A stretch of 64,000 bases of DNA from positions 1,856,679 through 1,920,678 of the forward strand of contig NZ_CP041765.1 of assembly GCF_007559025.1 (NCBI RefSeq), in the 5' to 3' direction. The notes beneath the pieces were generated by a model that had not been told where the DNA came from, did no database searches, and saw only the letters and a program-made list of their open reading frames with translations. Below, in pieces: positions 1 through 8,397 of the stretch. Numbering within the stretch: position 1 is the first letter of the stretch; every line of letters starts with the position of its first letter. The translations under genes and the position numbers were made by a program. The stretch comes from Tomitella fengzijianii (GTDB lineage Bacteria > Actinomycetota > Actinomycetes > Mycobacteriales > Mycobacteriaceae).

Positions 1-25
1 TGTGCGACAGGGAGAACACGGCATC

Positions 26-51
26 GGTTTGCGCACCCGCTGGGCGGGTAA
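26..51 (+). promoter_or_regulatory. SigF-type promoter of the first small gene
   Basis: GGTTT (26-30), a 15-base spacer and GGGTAA (46-51) match the SigF/SigB-class consensus. It lies 42 bases before the ATG at 94. It is nearly identical to the element in front of the anti-sigma gene at 2016-2041. Confidence 0.7.
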
Positions 52-93
52 TCACCGGGAGTCGACCGACTCGACAGTCCGGGAGGTGTGGTG

Positions 94-348
94 ATGACCG
101 AGGAATCGCGCGATGACCAGGGGGATGATCGCGGTCGAGACAGCGAAGACGAGAACCTCCCGGGCAGGAGGGAGTTCCCGGCGAACTCGGAGAAAGACCT
201 CCGGCATCGTGACGAGCGGCTGGGCGACCTCGTCGACCGCATGGAGGAGGGCGTGGAAGCCGAACGCAGCCAGGACGACGTCCGCGGCAACGTCGAGGAG
301 CGGAAGGAGACCACTCCGGTGGAGCCCGACGACCAGGCGCCGGATTGA
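94..348 (+). CDS. small acidic hypothetical protein, probable stress protein
   Basis: This 84-residue protein is very rich in Asp, Glu, Arg and Gln, with no hydrophobic segment and no recognisable domain. It looks soluble and probably disordered or helical. The ATG at 94 is chosen because GGGAGG lies 7 bases upstream. Two in-frame GTG codons (88 and 91) precede it, but they sit inside or against that ribosome site. A strong SigF-type promoter lies directly upstream, so expression in stationary phase or stress is inferred. I do not recognise the family and assign no biochemical function. Composition is typical of the genome, so transfer is not suggested. Confidence 0.65.
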   Translation: MTEESRDDQGDDRGRDSEDENLPGRREFPANSEKDLRHRDERLGDLVDRMEEGVEAERSQDDVRGNVEERKETTPVEPDDQAPD

Positions 349-415
349 CGAAGGACGTGCGATTGACGTCGGAACTGCGCTTGCCCGCCGGGTGTGCGCG
401 CGGCGCACGGCGTGG

Positions 416-586
416 TCAGGCCCAGGCGTTGCGTGCCGACCACGCCGTCCCGGTCGAAGCGCAACTCGGGCATTGCACGGTTTCACCGACGGACCATCCG
501 TTGAGACGACCCACCTCGCGGGCGGCGTCCATACTGTCAGCGTGGGTCTCGAATGTGCGTTCGCACTTGTCACACCGCATCTGCAT
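416..586 (-). CDS. small zinc-ribbon protein (two CxxC pairs)
   Basis: This 56-residue protein carries a CDKC pair near residue 5 and a CPSC pair near residue 39. That spacing suits one structural zinc ribbon. The segment between the pairs is helical with an Arg-Leu-Asn-Gly-Trp turn, resembling small actinobacterial zinc-ribbon proteins of unknown role. The ATG at 586 is preceded by GGGAG at 9 bases; a second ATG at 580 is possible. A longer upstream frame exists, but it would translate the GTAC repeats and has no ribosome site. A textbook SigF-type promoter lies 69 bases upstream, so stress induction is inferred. Nucleic-acid or protein binding is only a guess from the fold. Confidence 0.65.
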   Translation of the reverse strand: MQMRCDKCERTFETHADSMDAAREVGRLNGWSVGETVQCPSCASTGTAWSARNAWA

Positions 587-605
587 TCGCCGAAACTCCC
601 TGTCT

Positions 606-640
606 CGTACCGCCCGTACCGCCCGTACGGCCGGTACGGG
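606..640. repeat. 9-bp GTAC repeats ending in a hairpin
   Basis: Units cgtaccgcc (606-614), cgtaccgcc (615-623) and cgtacggcc (624-632) run on to ggtacggg. The last part folds as CCCGTAC (622-628) pairing with GTACGGG (634-640). It lies in the predicted untranslated leader between the SigF-type promoter and the zinc-ribbon gene. Confidence 0.6.
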
Positions 641-654
641 CAAGCTGGCCCCGG

Positions 655-681
655 ATACCCGCGAGAGCCGGCGACTAAACC
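655..681 (-). promoter_or_regulatory. SigF-type promoter of the zinc-ribbon gene
   Basis: On the minus strand the site reads GGTTT, 16 bases, GGGTAT. Both hexamers are identical to those in front of the anti-sigma gene. It lies upstream of the ATG at 586. Confidence 0.75.
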
Positions 682-767
682 GGGCGATGCGCAACGGAAC
701 GCAATCGGTGCCCTCGCGGTCGGGTTTTCGCCGCAGCCGGTCGCGTCGCCGGCCACGGTGGGCACCG

Positions 768-1550
768 CTACCGTTCCCGGAGCTCGTCCCGCAATTGGCT
801 CAGCGTGCGGGCCAGTATCCGTGACACGTGCATCTGCGACAGGCCCACGCGCTCAGCGATCTGGCTTTGCGTCATTTCGCCGAAGAACCGCAGGGTGAGG
901 ATCCGGCGTTCGCGCGGCGGCAGGGCATCCAGGTGCGGCTTGACCGCCACGTACCCCTCGACGTTGTCGAGGTCCGGGTCCTCTCCTCCCACGACATCGC
1001 CCAGATTGAGGCCTTCGGAGCCCGCGGACGGTGGCGCATCCATCGAATCGGGCTGATAGGCGCTGCGGGCGATGAGCCCTTCGGTCACCTGCCGGATCGG
1101 CAGGCCGAGTTCGCGCGCGATCTCTGCGGCGGTCGGAGACCGGCCGAGCGACTGTGCGAGTCGCTCGGAAGCGCTGGAGATTGCCAGGTGCAGCTCCTTG
1201 GCCCGCCGTGGCACGTGCATCGCCCAGCCGGTGTCGCGGAAATGACGACGCACCTCCCCCATGATCGTCGGCACTGCGAAGGCGACGAAGTTGTCCCCCT
1301 TGTCCGCGTCGAACCTGTCGATCGCATTCACCAGGCCCAGCCGTGCCACCTGCAGCAGATCGTCGAAGGGCTCGCCGCGTCCGTGGAACCGCCGCGCGAT
1401 GTGTTCGGCGAGCGGCAGGCACCGTGTGATCACCTCGTCGCGACGGTGGTCGTGATCGCTGTCCGAGGGACTGCTCCGCAGTGCGCGAAGTGCGCCCGGC
1501 ACGTCGGCGTAATCATCGCCGCCGCGACCCGCGTGACGATGGACGGTCAC
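768..1550 (-). CDS. sigF: RNA polymerase sigma factor, SigF/SigB family
   Basis: The 260-residue protein is a group 3 sigma factor for general stress and stationary phase. Region 2 is visible around residues 40-120: RCLPLAEHIARRFHGRG, the DLLQVARLGLVNAIDRFD core-binding stretch, then a VPTIMGEVRRHFRDTGW -10-recognition segment. Region 3 follows (SAAE-like TAAEIARELGL). Region 4 at the C-terminus holds the helix-turn-helix QIAERVGLSQMHVSRILAR, which reads the -35 box. Length and layout match mycobacterial SigF. Its ATG overlaps the stop of the anti-sigma gene by four bases (ATGA), so the pair is translationally coupled and driven from 2016-2041. That promoter has the sequence this sigma class recognises, so autoregulation is inferred. 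Confidence 0.93.
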   Translation of the reverse strand: MTVHRHAGRGGDDYADVPGALRALRSSPSDSDHDHRRDEVITRCLPLAEHIARRFHGRGEPFDDLLQVARLGLVNAIDRFDADKGDNFVAFAVPTIMGEVRRHFRDTGWAMHVPRRAKELHLAISSASERLAQSLGRSPTAAEIARELGLPIRQVTEGLIARSAYQPDSMDAPPSAGSEGLNLGDVVGGEDPDLDNVEGYVAVKPHLDALPPRERRILTLRFFGEMTQSQIAERVGLSQMHVSRILARTLSQLRDELRER

Positions 1551-1975
1551 TCGGTGACGCCCGAGCTTTTAGTGAAGGTGATCGACCAGCGGCGTGCCGT
1601 GTTGTGGGGCTCGGATTCGTCCACCCTGACCTGGGCGTTGTCGGTGAGGGTGTGCAGGACGTGCCAGCCGAAGCCCGTCTCGCGCACCTCGGTTCCGTCG
1701 GGCAGTTCCGCGGAAACGGACACGGACATGACGAAGCGCCGCACCTCCATCTCCATCGTGATCGACGGAATGTCCGCCACGGAGCGTTCCAACTGGGCGC
1801 ACGCCTCGTCCACCGCCAGTTTGACGTCTGCGACCTCGTCGAGGCCGAAGCCGTACAGGATCGCCAACGTCTCCGCGACCGACCTCGCCACCGGAGCCTG
1901 GGACGAGGCGGCGTCGAGCGTGAGCGAGACGGGGCCTCGGTGGTCGAGTACCTCCGGTTCGGTGGCCAGATACAT
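1547..1975 (-). CDS. rsbW: anti-sigma factor, RsbW/UsfX-type HATPase
   Basis: The 142-residue protein precedes sigF and overlaps it by four bases, the standard arrangement for a SigF antagonist. The middle holds the GHKL ATPase pattern: LAVDEACAQLERSV (N-box region near residue 53-66), then DGTEVRETGFGWHVLHTLTD (G-box region near residue 97-116). The classical N-box Asn is not obvious, which is usual for actinobacterial UsfX-like members. The ATG at 1975 has GTGAGGA upstream. By family it binds SigF and blocks it from RNA polymerase until partner-switching proteins release it. No anti-anti-sigma gene lies in the window, so the release signal must come from elsewhere. Confidence 0.88.
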   Translation of the reverse strand: MYLATEPEVLDHRGPVSLTLDAASSQAPVARSVAETLAILYGFGLDEVADVKLAVDEACAQLERSVADIPSITMEMEVRRFVMSVSVSAELPDGTEVRETGFGWHVLHTLTDNAQVRVDESEPHNTARRWSITFTKSSGVTE

Positions 1976-2015
1976 CCAGGGTCCTCACTAAAGTAATCGC
2001 AGTAGCACGCCGAGA

Positions 2016-2041
2016 ATACCCGGACATCCGGCGGCGAAACC
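2016..2041 (-). promoter_or_regulatory. SigF-type autoregulatory promoter of rsbW-sigF
   Basis: GGTTT (2041-2037), a 15-base spacer and GGGTAT (2021-2016) on the minus strand match the mycobacterial SigF consensus. The predicted leader before the ATG at 1975 is about 33 bases. This is the reference site against which the other eight in the island were recognised. Confidence 0.82.
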
Positions 2042-2271
2042 GAGACGGCACGAGCAATTCCGGGAGTAATCCGCAAACGCTGGCAAACCTCGGCGGGACG
2101 GGTCACAATGAGGGTGGACCTGGGCGGACCGGTCCTCATCGGGCATCCACGTGATGGCTGCGATGGGGAAGAGATCGCATCACCGCCGCGATCGGATGGA
2201 CGCCGAGAGAACCGCCTTCCCGGGCCGGCTGTTCGCGTTGTGCGCGATGCCGAGTCGAAAGGGGCACGATC
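2042..2271. other. intergenic region between rsbW promoter and small membrane gene
   Basis: This gap of about 230 bases has no convincing gene. Short reading frames lack ribosome sites. I found no SigF-type element for the rightward gene at 2272. GAAAGGGG at its right edge is that gene's ribosome site. Confidence 0.5.
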
Positions 2272-2538
2272 ATGGGCAGCAACTACGAGGGGCTTCTCGG
2301 GTACTTCTTCTTCCTGGCCGGGCTCGCGGTCGGCGGTCTCGCCATCGTGGCGCTGGCCATGGAGAACTTCCCGTACTTCATCGCCGGAGCGGTGATCGGC
2401 GTGGCGAGTCTCGCCGCCGGAATGGCACTGTGGCTCAACGTGTCGCATCGGGAGCATCACGACCCGCTCGAGCCGAGCATGACCCGCGCGGGTATCCGCC
2501 GGTACGAGATGCGCCGCAAGACCGGCACCTGCATGTGA
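2272..2538 (+). CDS. small two-helix membrane protein
   Basis: The 88-residue protein has two hydrophobic helices (about residues 9-30 and 34-56) followed by a charged tail with HREHHDPLEPSMTRAG. The ATG has GAAAGGGG 7 bases upstream. It resembles the protein at 8398-8706: N-terminal NxxGL(L/I), two helices, the ALWL end of helix 2, then a HxxDPxxP stretch. The two may be paralogues. A UsfY-like role is possible because UsfY is also a small two-helix protein beside usfX-sigF, but the similarity is architectural only. Function unknown. It converges on gabD and shares a strong terminator with it. Confidence 0.7.
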   Translation: MGSNYEGLLGYFFFLAGLAVGGLAIVALAMENFPYFIAGAVIGVASLAAGMALWLNVSHREHHDPLEPSMTRAGIRRYEMRRKTGTCM

Positions 2539-2549
2539 CATCACCCGAG

Positions 2550-2588
2550 GCCCGCGCGTGCGGTGGAGGGACATCCGCACGCGCGGGC
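2550..2588. terminator. bidirectional terminator hairpin
   Basis: A perfect 14-bp stem (2550-2563 with 2575-2588) and 11-base loop lie between the convergent small membrane gene and the aldehyde dehydrogenase gene. There is no clear T-run on either strand. Confidence 0.7.
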
Positions 2589-2650
2589 GAACGGTGAGGG
2601 TGCGCTGCCCTCGCGCTCATGACTTCGTGGACTTCATGACGGCGGGGGCC

Positions 2651-4093
2651 TCACGACGGCACCGTGCGCACGAGCTTGCGATTGACGAACTCGTACATCC
2701 CCATGCGTGACAGCTCACGGCCGAAGCCCGAACGCTTGACACCACCGAAGGGAAGGTCGGCCTGGGTGAGCGTGGGCGCATTGATCCAGACCATTCCGGA
2801 GTCGATCCGGCGTGCCACCTTCTGCGCGGCGTCGGTGTCGGAGCTCACGATCGTGGCGCCGAGGCCGTACGGCGAATCGTTGGCCATGCGGACTGCCTCG
2901 TCGGTGTCGCTGACCCGGTGCACTACGGCCACCGGGCCGAAGAGCTCCTCCGAGAACGCCCGCATCTCCGGTGTGACCTCGGTCAGCACCGTCGGTTGGA
3001 AGAAGGCGCCGGCGCCGCCCGGCCCTCGATCGGATTCGGGTGGGCGGCCGCCGCCCACCACTGCGCGTGCGCCCTTGTCCAGCGCATCCCGCACTTGGTC
3101 GGCCAGGCCATCCGCGGCCTCCTCGGAGGACAGCGGGCCGAGGGTGGTCTCCGGGTCGGTCGGGTCCCCTGGCGTGTAATCGCTGAACCGTGCGGCCAAG
3201 GCTTCGACGAAACGGTCGTGAATGGACTCGGGTACGAAGAACCTCTTCGAGGCCACGCAGCTCTGTCCGGTATTGAACATGCGGCCCTGCACCGCCATGT
3301 CCACGGTCGATTCCAGATCCGGGCTGTCGAGCACGATGAACGGGTCGTTGCCGCCGAGCTCGAGCACGCACTTCTTGATGTGGCGGCCGGCCTGCTCGGC
3401 CACAGCGGCACCGGCCCCGTCGCTTCCCGTCAACGCGACGCCCTGCACGGCGGGGTGCGCGATGACCCGCTCCACGTCGCGCGTGCGCAGGAAGACGTTG
3501 GTGTACACGCCCTCCCCCGTCCCCGCATCGGCGAAGATCTGCTCGATCTTGAGTGCGGTGAGCGGGCAGGTGGACGTGTGCTTGAGCAGGATCGTGTTGC
3601 CGGCGACGAGGTTCGGTGCAGCCAGGCGCACCACCTGGTAGAGCGGAAAGTTCCACGGTTCGATGCCGAGCAGGACGCCGAGCGGCTCGTAAACGACGCG
3701 GGCGTCGCCGCCCTCTGCGATGTCGAGCGCTTCGGGTTCCAGGAACCGCGGGCCGTTGTCGGCGTAGAAGCGCAGGATGTCGGCGGAGGTCTTGATCTCC
3801 CAATGGGCCTCGCCGATGAGCTTGCCCATCTCGGCGCTGATGGTGCGCGCCAGGTCGTCCGCCCGCTCACGGACCAGATCCGCTGCGCGGGAGACGACGG
3901 CGGCGCGTTCGCCGGCGCCGAGTTCCCGCCACTGTTCGAAGCCGGCGTGGGCGCGGTCGATGATCTCGTCGAGCTGCTCGATCTCCAGGTATGGGAATTC
4001 GCCGAGCGTCTCGCCGGAGTACGGGTTGATCGAGCGGAACGGCTCAGCGTCCGGCCCGGTGGCGCTCATCGGTTGAATGCTGGTCGAGGTCAC
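2651..4093 (-). CDS. gabD: NAD(P)-dependent succinate-semialdehyde dehydrogenase family protein
   Basis: The 480-residue protein is a full-length aldehyde dehydrogenase. It oxidises an aldehyde, most likely succinic semialdehyde, to the acid with NAD(P)+, feeding the TCA cycle from the GABA shunt or 2-oxoglutarate decarboxylation. Visible signatures are EPWNFPLYQ (oxyanion Asn), the cofactor-site GSDGAG-type loop, ELGGNDPF (general-base Glu) and [10 protein letters not shown] (nucleophilic Cys). The short N-terminus [14 protein letters not shown] fits the GabD/SSADH subgroup. The start is GTG at 4093, with GGAGG 7 bases upstream. A SigF-type promoter lies at 4130-4156. It follows the phosphoketolase operon on the same strand but has its own promoter, so it can be expressed separately. 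Exact substrate is inferred. Confidence 0.85.
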   Translation of the reverse strand: MTSTSIQPMSATGPDAEPFRSINPYSGETLGEFPYLEIEQLDEIIDRAHAGFEQWRELGAGERAAVVSRAADLVRERADDLARTISAEMGKLIGEAHWEIKTSADILRFYADNGPRFLEPEALDIAEGGDARVVYEPLGVLLGIEPWNFPLYQVVRLAAPNLVAGNTILLKHTSTCPLTALKIEQIFADAGTGEGVYTNVFLRTRDVERVIAHPAVQGVALTGSDGAGAAVAEQAGRHIKKCVLELGGNDPFIVLDSPDLESTVDMAVQGRMFNTGQSCVASKRFFVPESIHDRFVEALAARFSDYTPGDPTDPETTLGPLSSEEAADGLADQVRDALDKGARAVVGGGRPPESDRGPGGAGAFFQPTVLTEVTPEMRAFSEELFGPVAVVHRVSDTDEAVRMANDSPYGLGATIVSSDTDAAQKVARRIDSGMVWINAPTLTQADLPFGGVKRSGFGRELSRMGMYEFVNRKLVRTVPS

Positions 4094-4129
4094 GGCGTGT
4101 CCTCCTCACTGTTGTCAGCTGTGCGGCGG

Positions 4130-4156
4130 TTACCCGAGCCCACGACTGGACAAACA
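4130..4156 (-). promoter_or_regulatory. SigF-type promoter of gabD
   Basis: On the minus strand the site reads TGTTT, 16 bases, GGGTAA, ending 37 bases before the GTG start at 4093. The only departure from the best sites is T for G at the first -35 base. Confidence 0.65.
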
Positions 4157-4250
4157 CGCCGGATCCGCCGTGGCGCCGTTCACCCCGCGCGGAGCCCCGG
4201 CTCGCGGGGGCGCTGGCCATGACGCGACTCCACCCACCGGCGAGCCTGTT

Positions 4251-4754
4251 CTAGGCGGGGTGGCCGGGGTCGAGATAGAGAACGTCGTGCATCCCCAGGA
4301 GGTCTTCGACCGGCCCGGCCACGGCGGCCGCATCGGGTGCGACGACGAAGCCTTCGTGGTCGCCGAACACGGTGGTCGCTGTGATCGGCCCGGAGAACCA
4401 CGCCCGCGCCTCGCCGAGGATCGGGACGCCGTGGGCGTCCGGCTTCCATGCGCACCGCGCGAACTTGTCGACCCGGTCTCCCGTTTCGGTCCCGAACAGG
4501 CGCGCCAGGCGATGCTGGTGCGGGCCGAGGACGTGCACGGCCAGCCGCGTGGCCCTCCGGGTAAGCCGATAGGTGTGGTTCTTGTCCGACAGGCACACCA
4601 GGAATCGCGCCGGCGCGATGGAGACCTGGCATCCGAAACCGACGAGGCAGCCGGCCCGCTCTTCTCCGTGGCGGGTGGTGACCACGTACATCGGCTGGTT
4701 CAGCGACGCCGCGATGCTTTCGAAGTCGCGCAGCGGCTGCTCCTCGGTCGGCAT
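4251..4754 (-). CDS. flavin reductase family protein (FMN-binding split barrel)
   Basis: The 167-residue protein has the flavin-reductase-like split-barrel layout. Residues 12-30 read IAASLNQPMYVVTTRHG, then GCLVGFGCQVSIAPARFLVCLSDKNHTY, corresponding to the FMN-phosphate loop (family pattern xNLVTVxSPxP..SVSxxxxTxxxI). Such proteins reduce FMN with NAD(P)H, or act as the reductase of a two-component monooxygenase. No oxygenase partner lies beside it. It is the last gene of a minus-strand run DUF5709-pfpI-xfp, 28 bases after xfp. Reduction of a flavin is inferred from family only. Confidence 0.75.
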   Translation of the reverse strand: MPTEEQPLRDFESIAASLNQPMYVVTTRHGEERAGCLVGFGCQVSIAPARFLVCLSDKNHTYRLTRRATRLAVHVLGPHQHRLARLFGTETGDRVDKFARCAWKPDAHGVPILGEARAWFSGPITATTVFGDHEGFVVAPDAAAVAGPVEDLLGMHDVLYLDPGHPA

Positions 4755-4782
4755 GGGTGCCTCCCCGGCTTGGTCGTGGCCG

Positions 4783-7200
4783 TCATCGTCGCGGCGGCAT
4801 CCGCGTCAAATCAGGGGCGTCCGCCCCGTGGCTGCGCGTGTATTCCTTGGCGGCGGCCCGGGCGCGCGCAAACTCTCCGGCGGCATCCGGCCCTGCATCG
4901 CCCGCCGCGTGCCGTGCGCGGGCCAGTGCGTCGAGCGCGAGGCTGTAGCGGTCCATGCCGTTGAGCATGAGCATATCGAACGGCGTGGTCGTCGTGCCCT
5001 CCTCCAGGTAGCCGTGCACATGCAGGTTCGCGTGGCAGGCGCGGCGGTAGGTGAGCCGGTGGACCGCGCTGGGATACCCGTGGTAGGCGAAGATCACGGG
5101 GGAATCGCGGGCGAACAGCGCGTCGAATTCGTCATCGCTGAGTCCGCGCGGTTCTTGTTCCGGGGTCTGCATGCGGAGCAGGTCGACCACATTGACGACT
5201 CGCACTTGCAGGTGCGGCACGTGCTGCGACAGCAGTCGGGCCGCCGCGACCGTCTCCGCCGTGGGCACCTCGCCGGCGCACGCCAGCACCACGTCGGGTT
5301 GCTGTGCGCCGTCCTCGGTGCCCTCCTCGGGCCAGATGCTCATGCCGCGTGCGCAGTGCTCCCGTGCCTCGCCGAGCGTGCGGTAGACTGGCGACGGGTG
5401 TTTGCCGGCCACGATCACGTTCATGCGGCCGACACTCGACAACGCCTCGTCCGCCACTGCCAGCAGCGCGTTCGCGTCCGGCGGGAACAGCACGCGCACC
5501 AGGTCGTTCTTCTTGTTCATCACCAGGTCGATGAAGCCGGGGTCCTGGTGGGAGAAACCGTTGTGATCCTGGCGCCACGCGTGTGAGGTGAGCAGCAAGT
5601 TGAGCGAGGCGGGAGGCTGGCGCCAGTCGATCGCCCGTGCGCCTTCCAGCCATTTGGCGTACTGGCCGACCATGCTGTCGACGACATGGGCGAACGCCTC
5701 GTACGTGGCCAGCATGCCGTGCCGGCCCGTCAGCAGGTACCCCTCCAGCCAGCCCTCGCACAGGTGCTCGGAGAGCACCTCCATCACCCGGCCGTGCGGC
5801 CCCAGGTTCTCGTCGTGAACGCCATGGCCCAGCGGATCGGTCGACCCTGAGCGCCACACCCGGTCGGTCGTTTCGAACACCGCCGACAGCTTGTTGGAGT
5901 CCGCCTCGTCAGGTGAGAAGAGCCGGAAGGTATCGGGATTCCGTTCGATCACAGTCCGCAGGTACCGGCCCAGTGCCGCAGTAGGCGAGCATTCGCAAAG
6001 ACGCCCGCTGCTCCCCTGCCGTGCCTCCTGGATCTCGGACTCCGGTACCGCCGCCTCCTGCGGATCCGGCAGGTCGAGGTCGCGCCGCACGCCGCCGGCG
6101 TTGGCGCGCGGGTTCGCGCCCATCCTTCGGTCGCCGTCCGGCATGTACCTGAGCACGCTTTTCGTGGGGCGCCCGTCGGCGTCGAACAACTCCTGCGGAC
6201 GGTAGCTGCGCAGCCAGTCCTCCAGCTCCGTCAGGTGGCCGGTCGCCTCACGGGATACAGCGAGCGGGACCTGATGCGCCCGGAAGGTGCCTTCGATCGG
6301 TGTGCCGTCGACGAGGGAGGGGCCGGTCCACCCCTTGGGGGTGCGCAGCACGATCATCGGCCAGCGGAGGCGGCCGTCCGGCGTTTCGCCGGCGCGGGCG
6401 GAGCTTTGAATGGCGTCGATCCTGTCGACGCAGCCGTCGAGGGCGGCGGCCAGATCGGCATGCACCATCTCCGGCGCGGCGCCTGCCACCTCGACGGGCT
6501 CGTATCCGTACCCGCGCAGCAACGCCCGCAGGTCGGCCGGGTCCATGCGGGCGAGAACGGTGGGCCCCGCGATCTTGTAGCCGTTCAGGTGCAGGACGGG
6601 CAGCACCGCGCCGTCCACCACCGGGTCGAGGAATGACGTGCTGTGCCAAGACGCCGCCAGCGGCCCGGTTTCGGCCTCGCCGTCCCCGACCACGCACACC
6701 GCCAGGGCGTCGGGTGCATCGAACACGGCACCGCATGCGTGCGCCAGGCTGTAGCCCAGCTCGCCGCCCTCGTTGATCGAGCCGGGAACGTTCGGTGCGG
6801 CGTGGCTCGGAATGCCACCCGGAGTGGAGAACGCCTGGAAAAGCCGCTGCATGCCGGCTTCGTCCCGCGGCATCGAGGGGTCGCGCTCACCGAGCGATCC
6901 TTCGAGGAACGTGTGCGCCAGCAGTGCGGGGCCGCCGTGGCCCGGCCCCGCGACGAAGACGACGTCCAGATCACGCTCGCAGATGATGCGGTTGAAGTGG
7001 CTGTACACCAGCGTCAACCCGGGGACGGTTCCCCAGTGACCGACGACGCGCGGCTTGAGATCATCGGGTCGCAGCGGCTGCCGTAGCAGCGGATCGCCGT
7101 CGAGGTAGAGCTGTCCTGCGGCGAGGTAGTTCGCCGCGCGCCACTGTGCATCGACGGCCGCAAGGTCGACCCGGCCGCCGGGAGCGTGCTTCGCCTGCAC
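4783..7200 (-). CDS. xfp: xylulose-5-phosphate/fructose-6-phosphate phosphoketolase
   Basis: The 805-residue protein matches full-length ThDP-dependent phosphoketolases. It cleaves xylulose 5-phosphate (or fructose 6-phosphate) with phosphate to acetyl phosphate plus an aldose phosphate, without carbon loss. Visible features are the N-terminal YLAAGQLYL and PRVVGHWGTVPGL stretches, GPGHGGPA, EGGELGYSLAHACGA, the ThDP/Mg motif GDGEAETGP, and SHAWRQDHNGFSHQDPGF in the central Pyr domain. The start is GTG at 7200, four bases after the pfpI stop, so the genes are co-transcribed. No acetate kinase gene is adjacent. The enzyme would give the cell a glycolytic bypass to acetyl-P/acetyl-CoA. Confidence 0.93.
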   Translation of the reverse strand: MQAKHAPGGRVDLAAVDAQWRAANYLAAGQLYLDGDPLLRQPLRPDDLKPRVVGHWGTVPGLTLVYSHFNRIICERDLDVVFVAGPGHGGPALLAHTFLEGSLGERDPSMPRDEAGMQRLFQAFSTPGGIPSHAAPNVPGSINEGGELGYSLAHACGAVFDAPDALAVCVVGDGEAETGPLAASWHSTSFLDPVVDGAVLPVLHLNGYKIAGPTVLARMDPADLRALLRGYGYEPVEVAGAAPEMVHADLAAALDGCVDRIDAIQSSARAGETPDGRLRWPMIVLRTPKGWTGPSLVDGTPIEGTFRAHQVPLAVSREATGHLTELEDWLRSYRPQELFDADGRPTKSVLRYMPDGDRRMGANPRANAGGVRRDLDLPDPQEAAVPESEIQEARQGSSGRLCECSPTAALGRYLRTVIERNPDTFRLFSPDEADSNKLSAVFETTDRVWRSGSTDPLGHGVHDENLGPHGRVMEVLSEHLCEGWLEGYLLTGRHGMLATYEAFAHVVDSMVGQYAKWLEGARAIDWRQPPASLNLLLTSHAWRQDHNGFSHQDPGFIDLVMNKKNDLVRVLFPPDANALLAVADEALSSVGRMNVIVAGKHPSPVYRTLGEAREHCARGMSIWPEEGTEDGAQQPDVVLACAGEVPTAETVAAARLLSQHVPHLQVRVVNVVDLLRMQTPEQEPRGLSDDEFDALFARDSPVIFAYHGYPSAVHRLTYRRACHANLHVHGYLEEGTTTTPFDMLMLNGMDRYSLALDALARARHAAGDAGPDAAGEFARARAAAKEYTRSHGADAPDLTRMPPRR

Positions 7201-7203
7201 CGC

Positions 7204-7785
7204 TCAGTCCGTCCGCGGGGCAGAGAATGCCCGCACCATCGCAGAACAGAACGCGGGCAGGTCGTCGGGCATGCGGCTCGACACCAGAATGTTGGGGCCG
7301 TGATCGCACACGACGACCTCCTGATCCACCCACTCGGCCCCGGCATTGCGCAGGTCCGTGCGCAGGCTCGGCCACGATGTCATCACTCGCCCGCGGACCG
7401 CGTCGGCCTCGATGAGGGTCCACGGCCCGTGGCAGATCACCGCGACGGGTTTGCCCGCGTCGAAGAACGCCCGGACGAATGCGACGGCATCGGCGTCGGT
7501 GCGCAGGATGTCCGGGTTCGCGACGCCGCCGGGGAGCACGAGGGCGTCGTAGTCGCTCGCGGCGTCCGCGTTCGCGGCCGCCTCGGCCTCGAACGTTCCT
7601 TCGCGATCGAGGTGGTTGAACGCCTGAATGCTGCCTGTACGGGTGGATACGAGTGTGGGCGTCCCGCCGGACCGCTGTACCGTCCGCCACGGCTCCGTCA
7701 GCTCGATCTGCTCGACTCCCTCGGGCGCGACCAGCATCGCGATATTCCGCCCGCCGAGTCCGGTTGCCGCGTCTGCTTCACTCAT
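7204..7785 (-). CDS. DJ-1/PfpI family protein (type 1 glutamine-amidotransferase-like)
   Basis: The 193-residue protein has the PfpI layout: an initial IAMLVAPEGVEQIEL strand, the YDALVLPGGVANPD turn, and the nucleophile elbow AVICHGPWTLIEA with Cys followed by His. Members include general-stress proteases and glyoxalase III/deglycase-like proteins. Which activity applies cannot be told from sequence. Its ATG overlaps the stop of the DUF5709 gene by four bases (ATGA), and its stop lies four bases before xfp. Operon position beside phosphoketolase suggests handling of reactive aldehydes or damaged proteins, which is inference. Confidence 0.85.
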   Translation of the reverse strand: MSEADAATGLGGRNIAMLVAPEGVEQIELTEPWRTVQRSGGTPTLVSTRTGSIQAFNHLDREGTFEAEAAANADAASDYDALVLPGGVANPDILRTDADAVAFVRAFFDAGKPVAVICHGPWTLIEADAVRGRVMTSWPSLRTDLRNAGAEWVDQEVVVCDHGPNILVSSRMPDDLPAFCSAMVRAFSAPRTD

Positions 7786-8183
7786 CGGTACTCCTCACCA
7801 GGGTCGTCGCGGTCCTCGATGCGCGTGGACGCCGTGGGGACGTCGTCGTCGGCCGGCCGCGCATCCGGGTCCGACGATCCGCCGGGTACGGACTCGGCGG
7901 TATCGGGCCGCTCGGACCACAGTCGATGATCGATACTCTCGCCTTCGGCCTGTTCGCGGGCGGTCACTCCGTCCCTGTCCGCTGCGCTCCAGTCCTCGGG
8001 CGGCTCGACGCCCTCCTCGAGCGGGTCGGCGCCCAGGCGATCCTCGTCGAGGTCCTCGGCATCGACCGACGACGTGAGGTCGGTGTTGACCGCCGATTCC
8101 GGGTCGACCTGGAGTTCAGGGCCGCCGCTTGGAGCGCCGCCGACGTCGGCTCCGGCGTCATGGTCCGTCGTGGAGTCCTTCAC
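7782..8183 (-). CDS. DUF5709-like acidic protein
   Basis: The 133-residue protein is strongly acidic. It carries the pattern VDAEDLDEDRLGADPLEEG followed by PPEDWSAADRDGVTAREQAEGESIDHRL. I recognise this as the actinobacterial DUF5709 family of unknown function. The start is GTG at 8183, preceded by AAAGGAG at 6 bases. The reading frame runs to 8282 but the extension has no ribosome site. It is the first gene of the DUF5709-pfpI-xfp-flavin reductase run, with four-base overlap into pfpI. Upstream, GTGAT-N16-GGGAAC is only a weak SigF-like match, so the operon's control is not established. The protein is probably disordered. Confidence 0.7.
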   Translation of the reverse strand: MKDSTTDHDAGADVGGAPSGGPELQVDPESAVNTDLTSSVDAEDLDEDRLGADPLEEGVEPPEDWSAADRDGVTAREQAEGESIDHRLWSERPDTAESVPGGSSDPDARPADDDVPTASTRIEDRDDPGEEYR

Positions 8184-8317
8184 GTCCTGCTCCTTTCCTC
8201 TCGTTCCGGCCGCCCCTGGAGCGTCCGGCGCTTCCGGTTCGGTGCGTTCCATCGACAGGGTTCCCACAGTGCGGCCGATCAATCACGTGCGCCTCGGATC
8301 TCTTGTTCCGCGGCGGA

Positions 8318-8344
8318 GGTGTGAAAGCGGCGGAAGCCGGGTAA
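8318..8344 (+). promoter_or_regulatory. probable SigF-type promoter (weaker match)
   Basis: GGTGT (8318-8322), 16 bases, GGGTAA (8339-8344). The -10 is good and the -35 has one mismatch to GGTTT. It ends 53 bases before the ATG at 8398. Confidence 0.5.
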
Positions 8345-8397
8345 CCCGGAACCGCTTGACACTGAAATGAGACCCCACAGGAAGAGAGGCAGAGACG

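Noticed and set aside
1513-2580. Long minus-strand frame covering rsbW and the small membrane gene
   Set aside because: It is an out-of-frame shadow of rsbW and of the rightward membrane gene; low-complexity Arg/Pro/Ser composition and no ribosome site.
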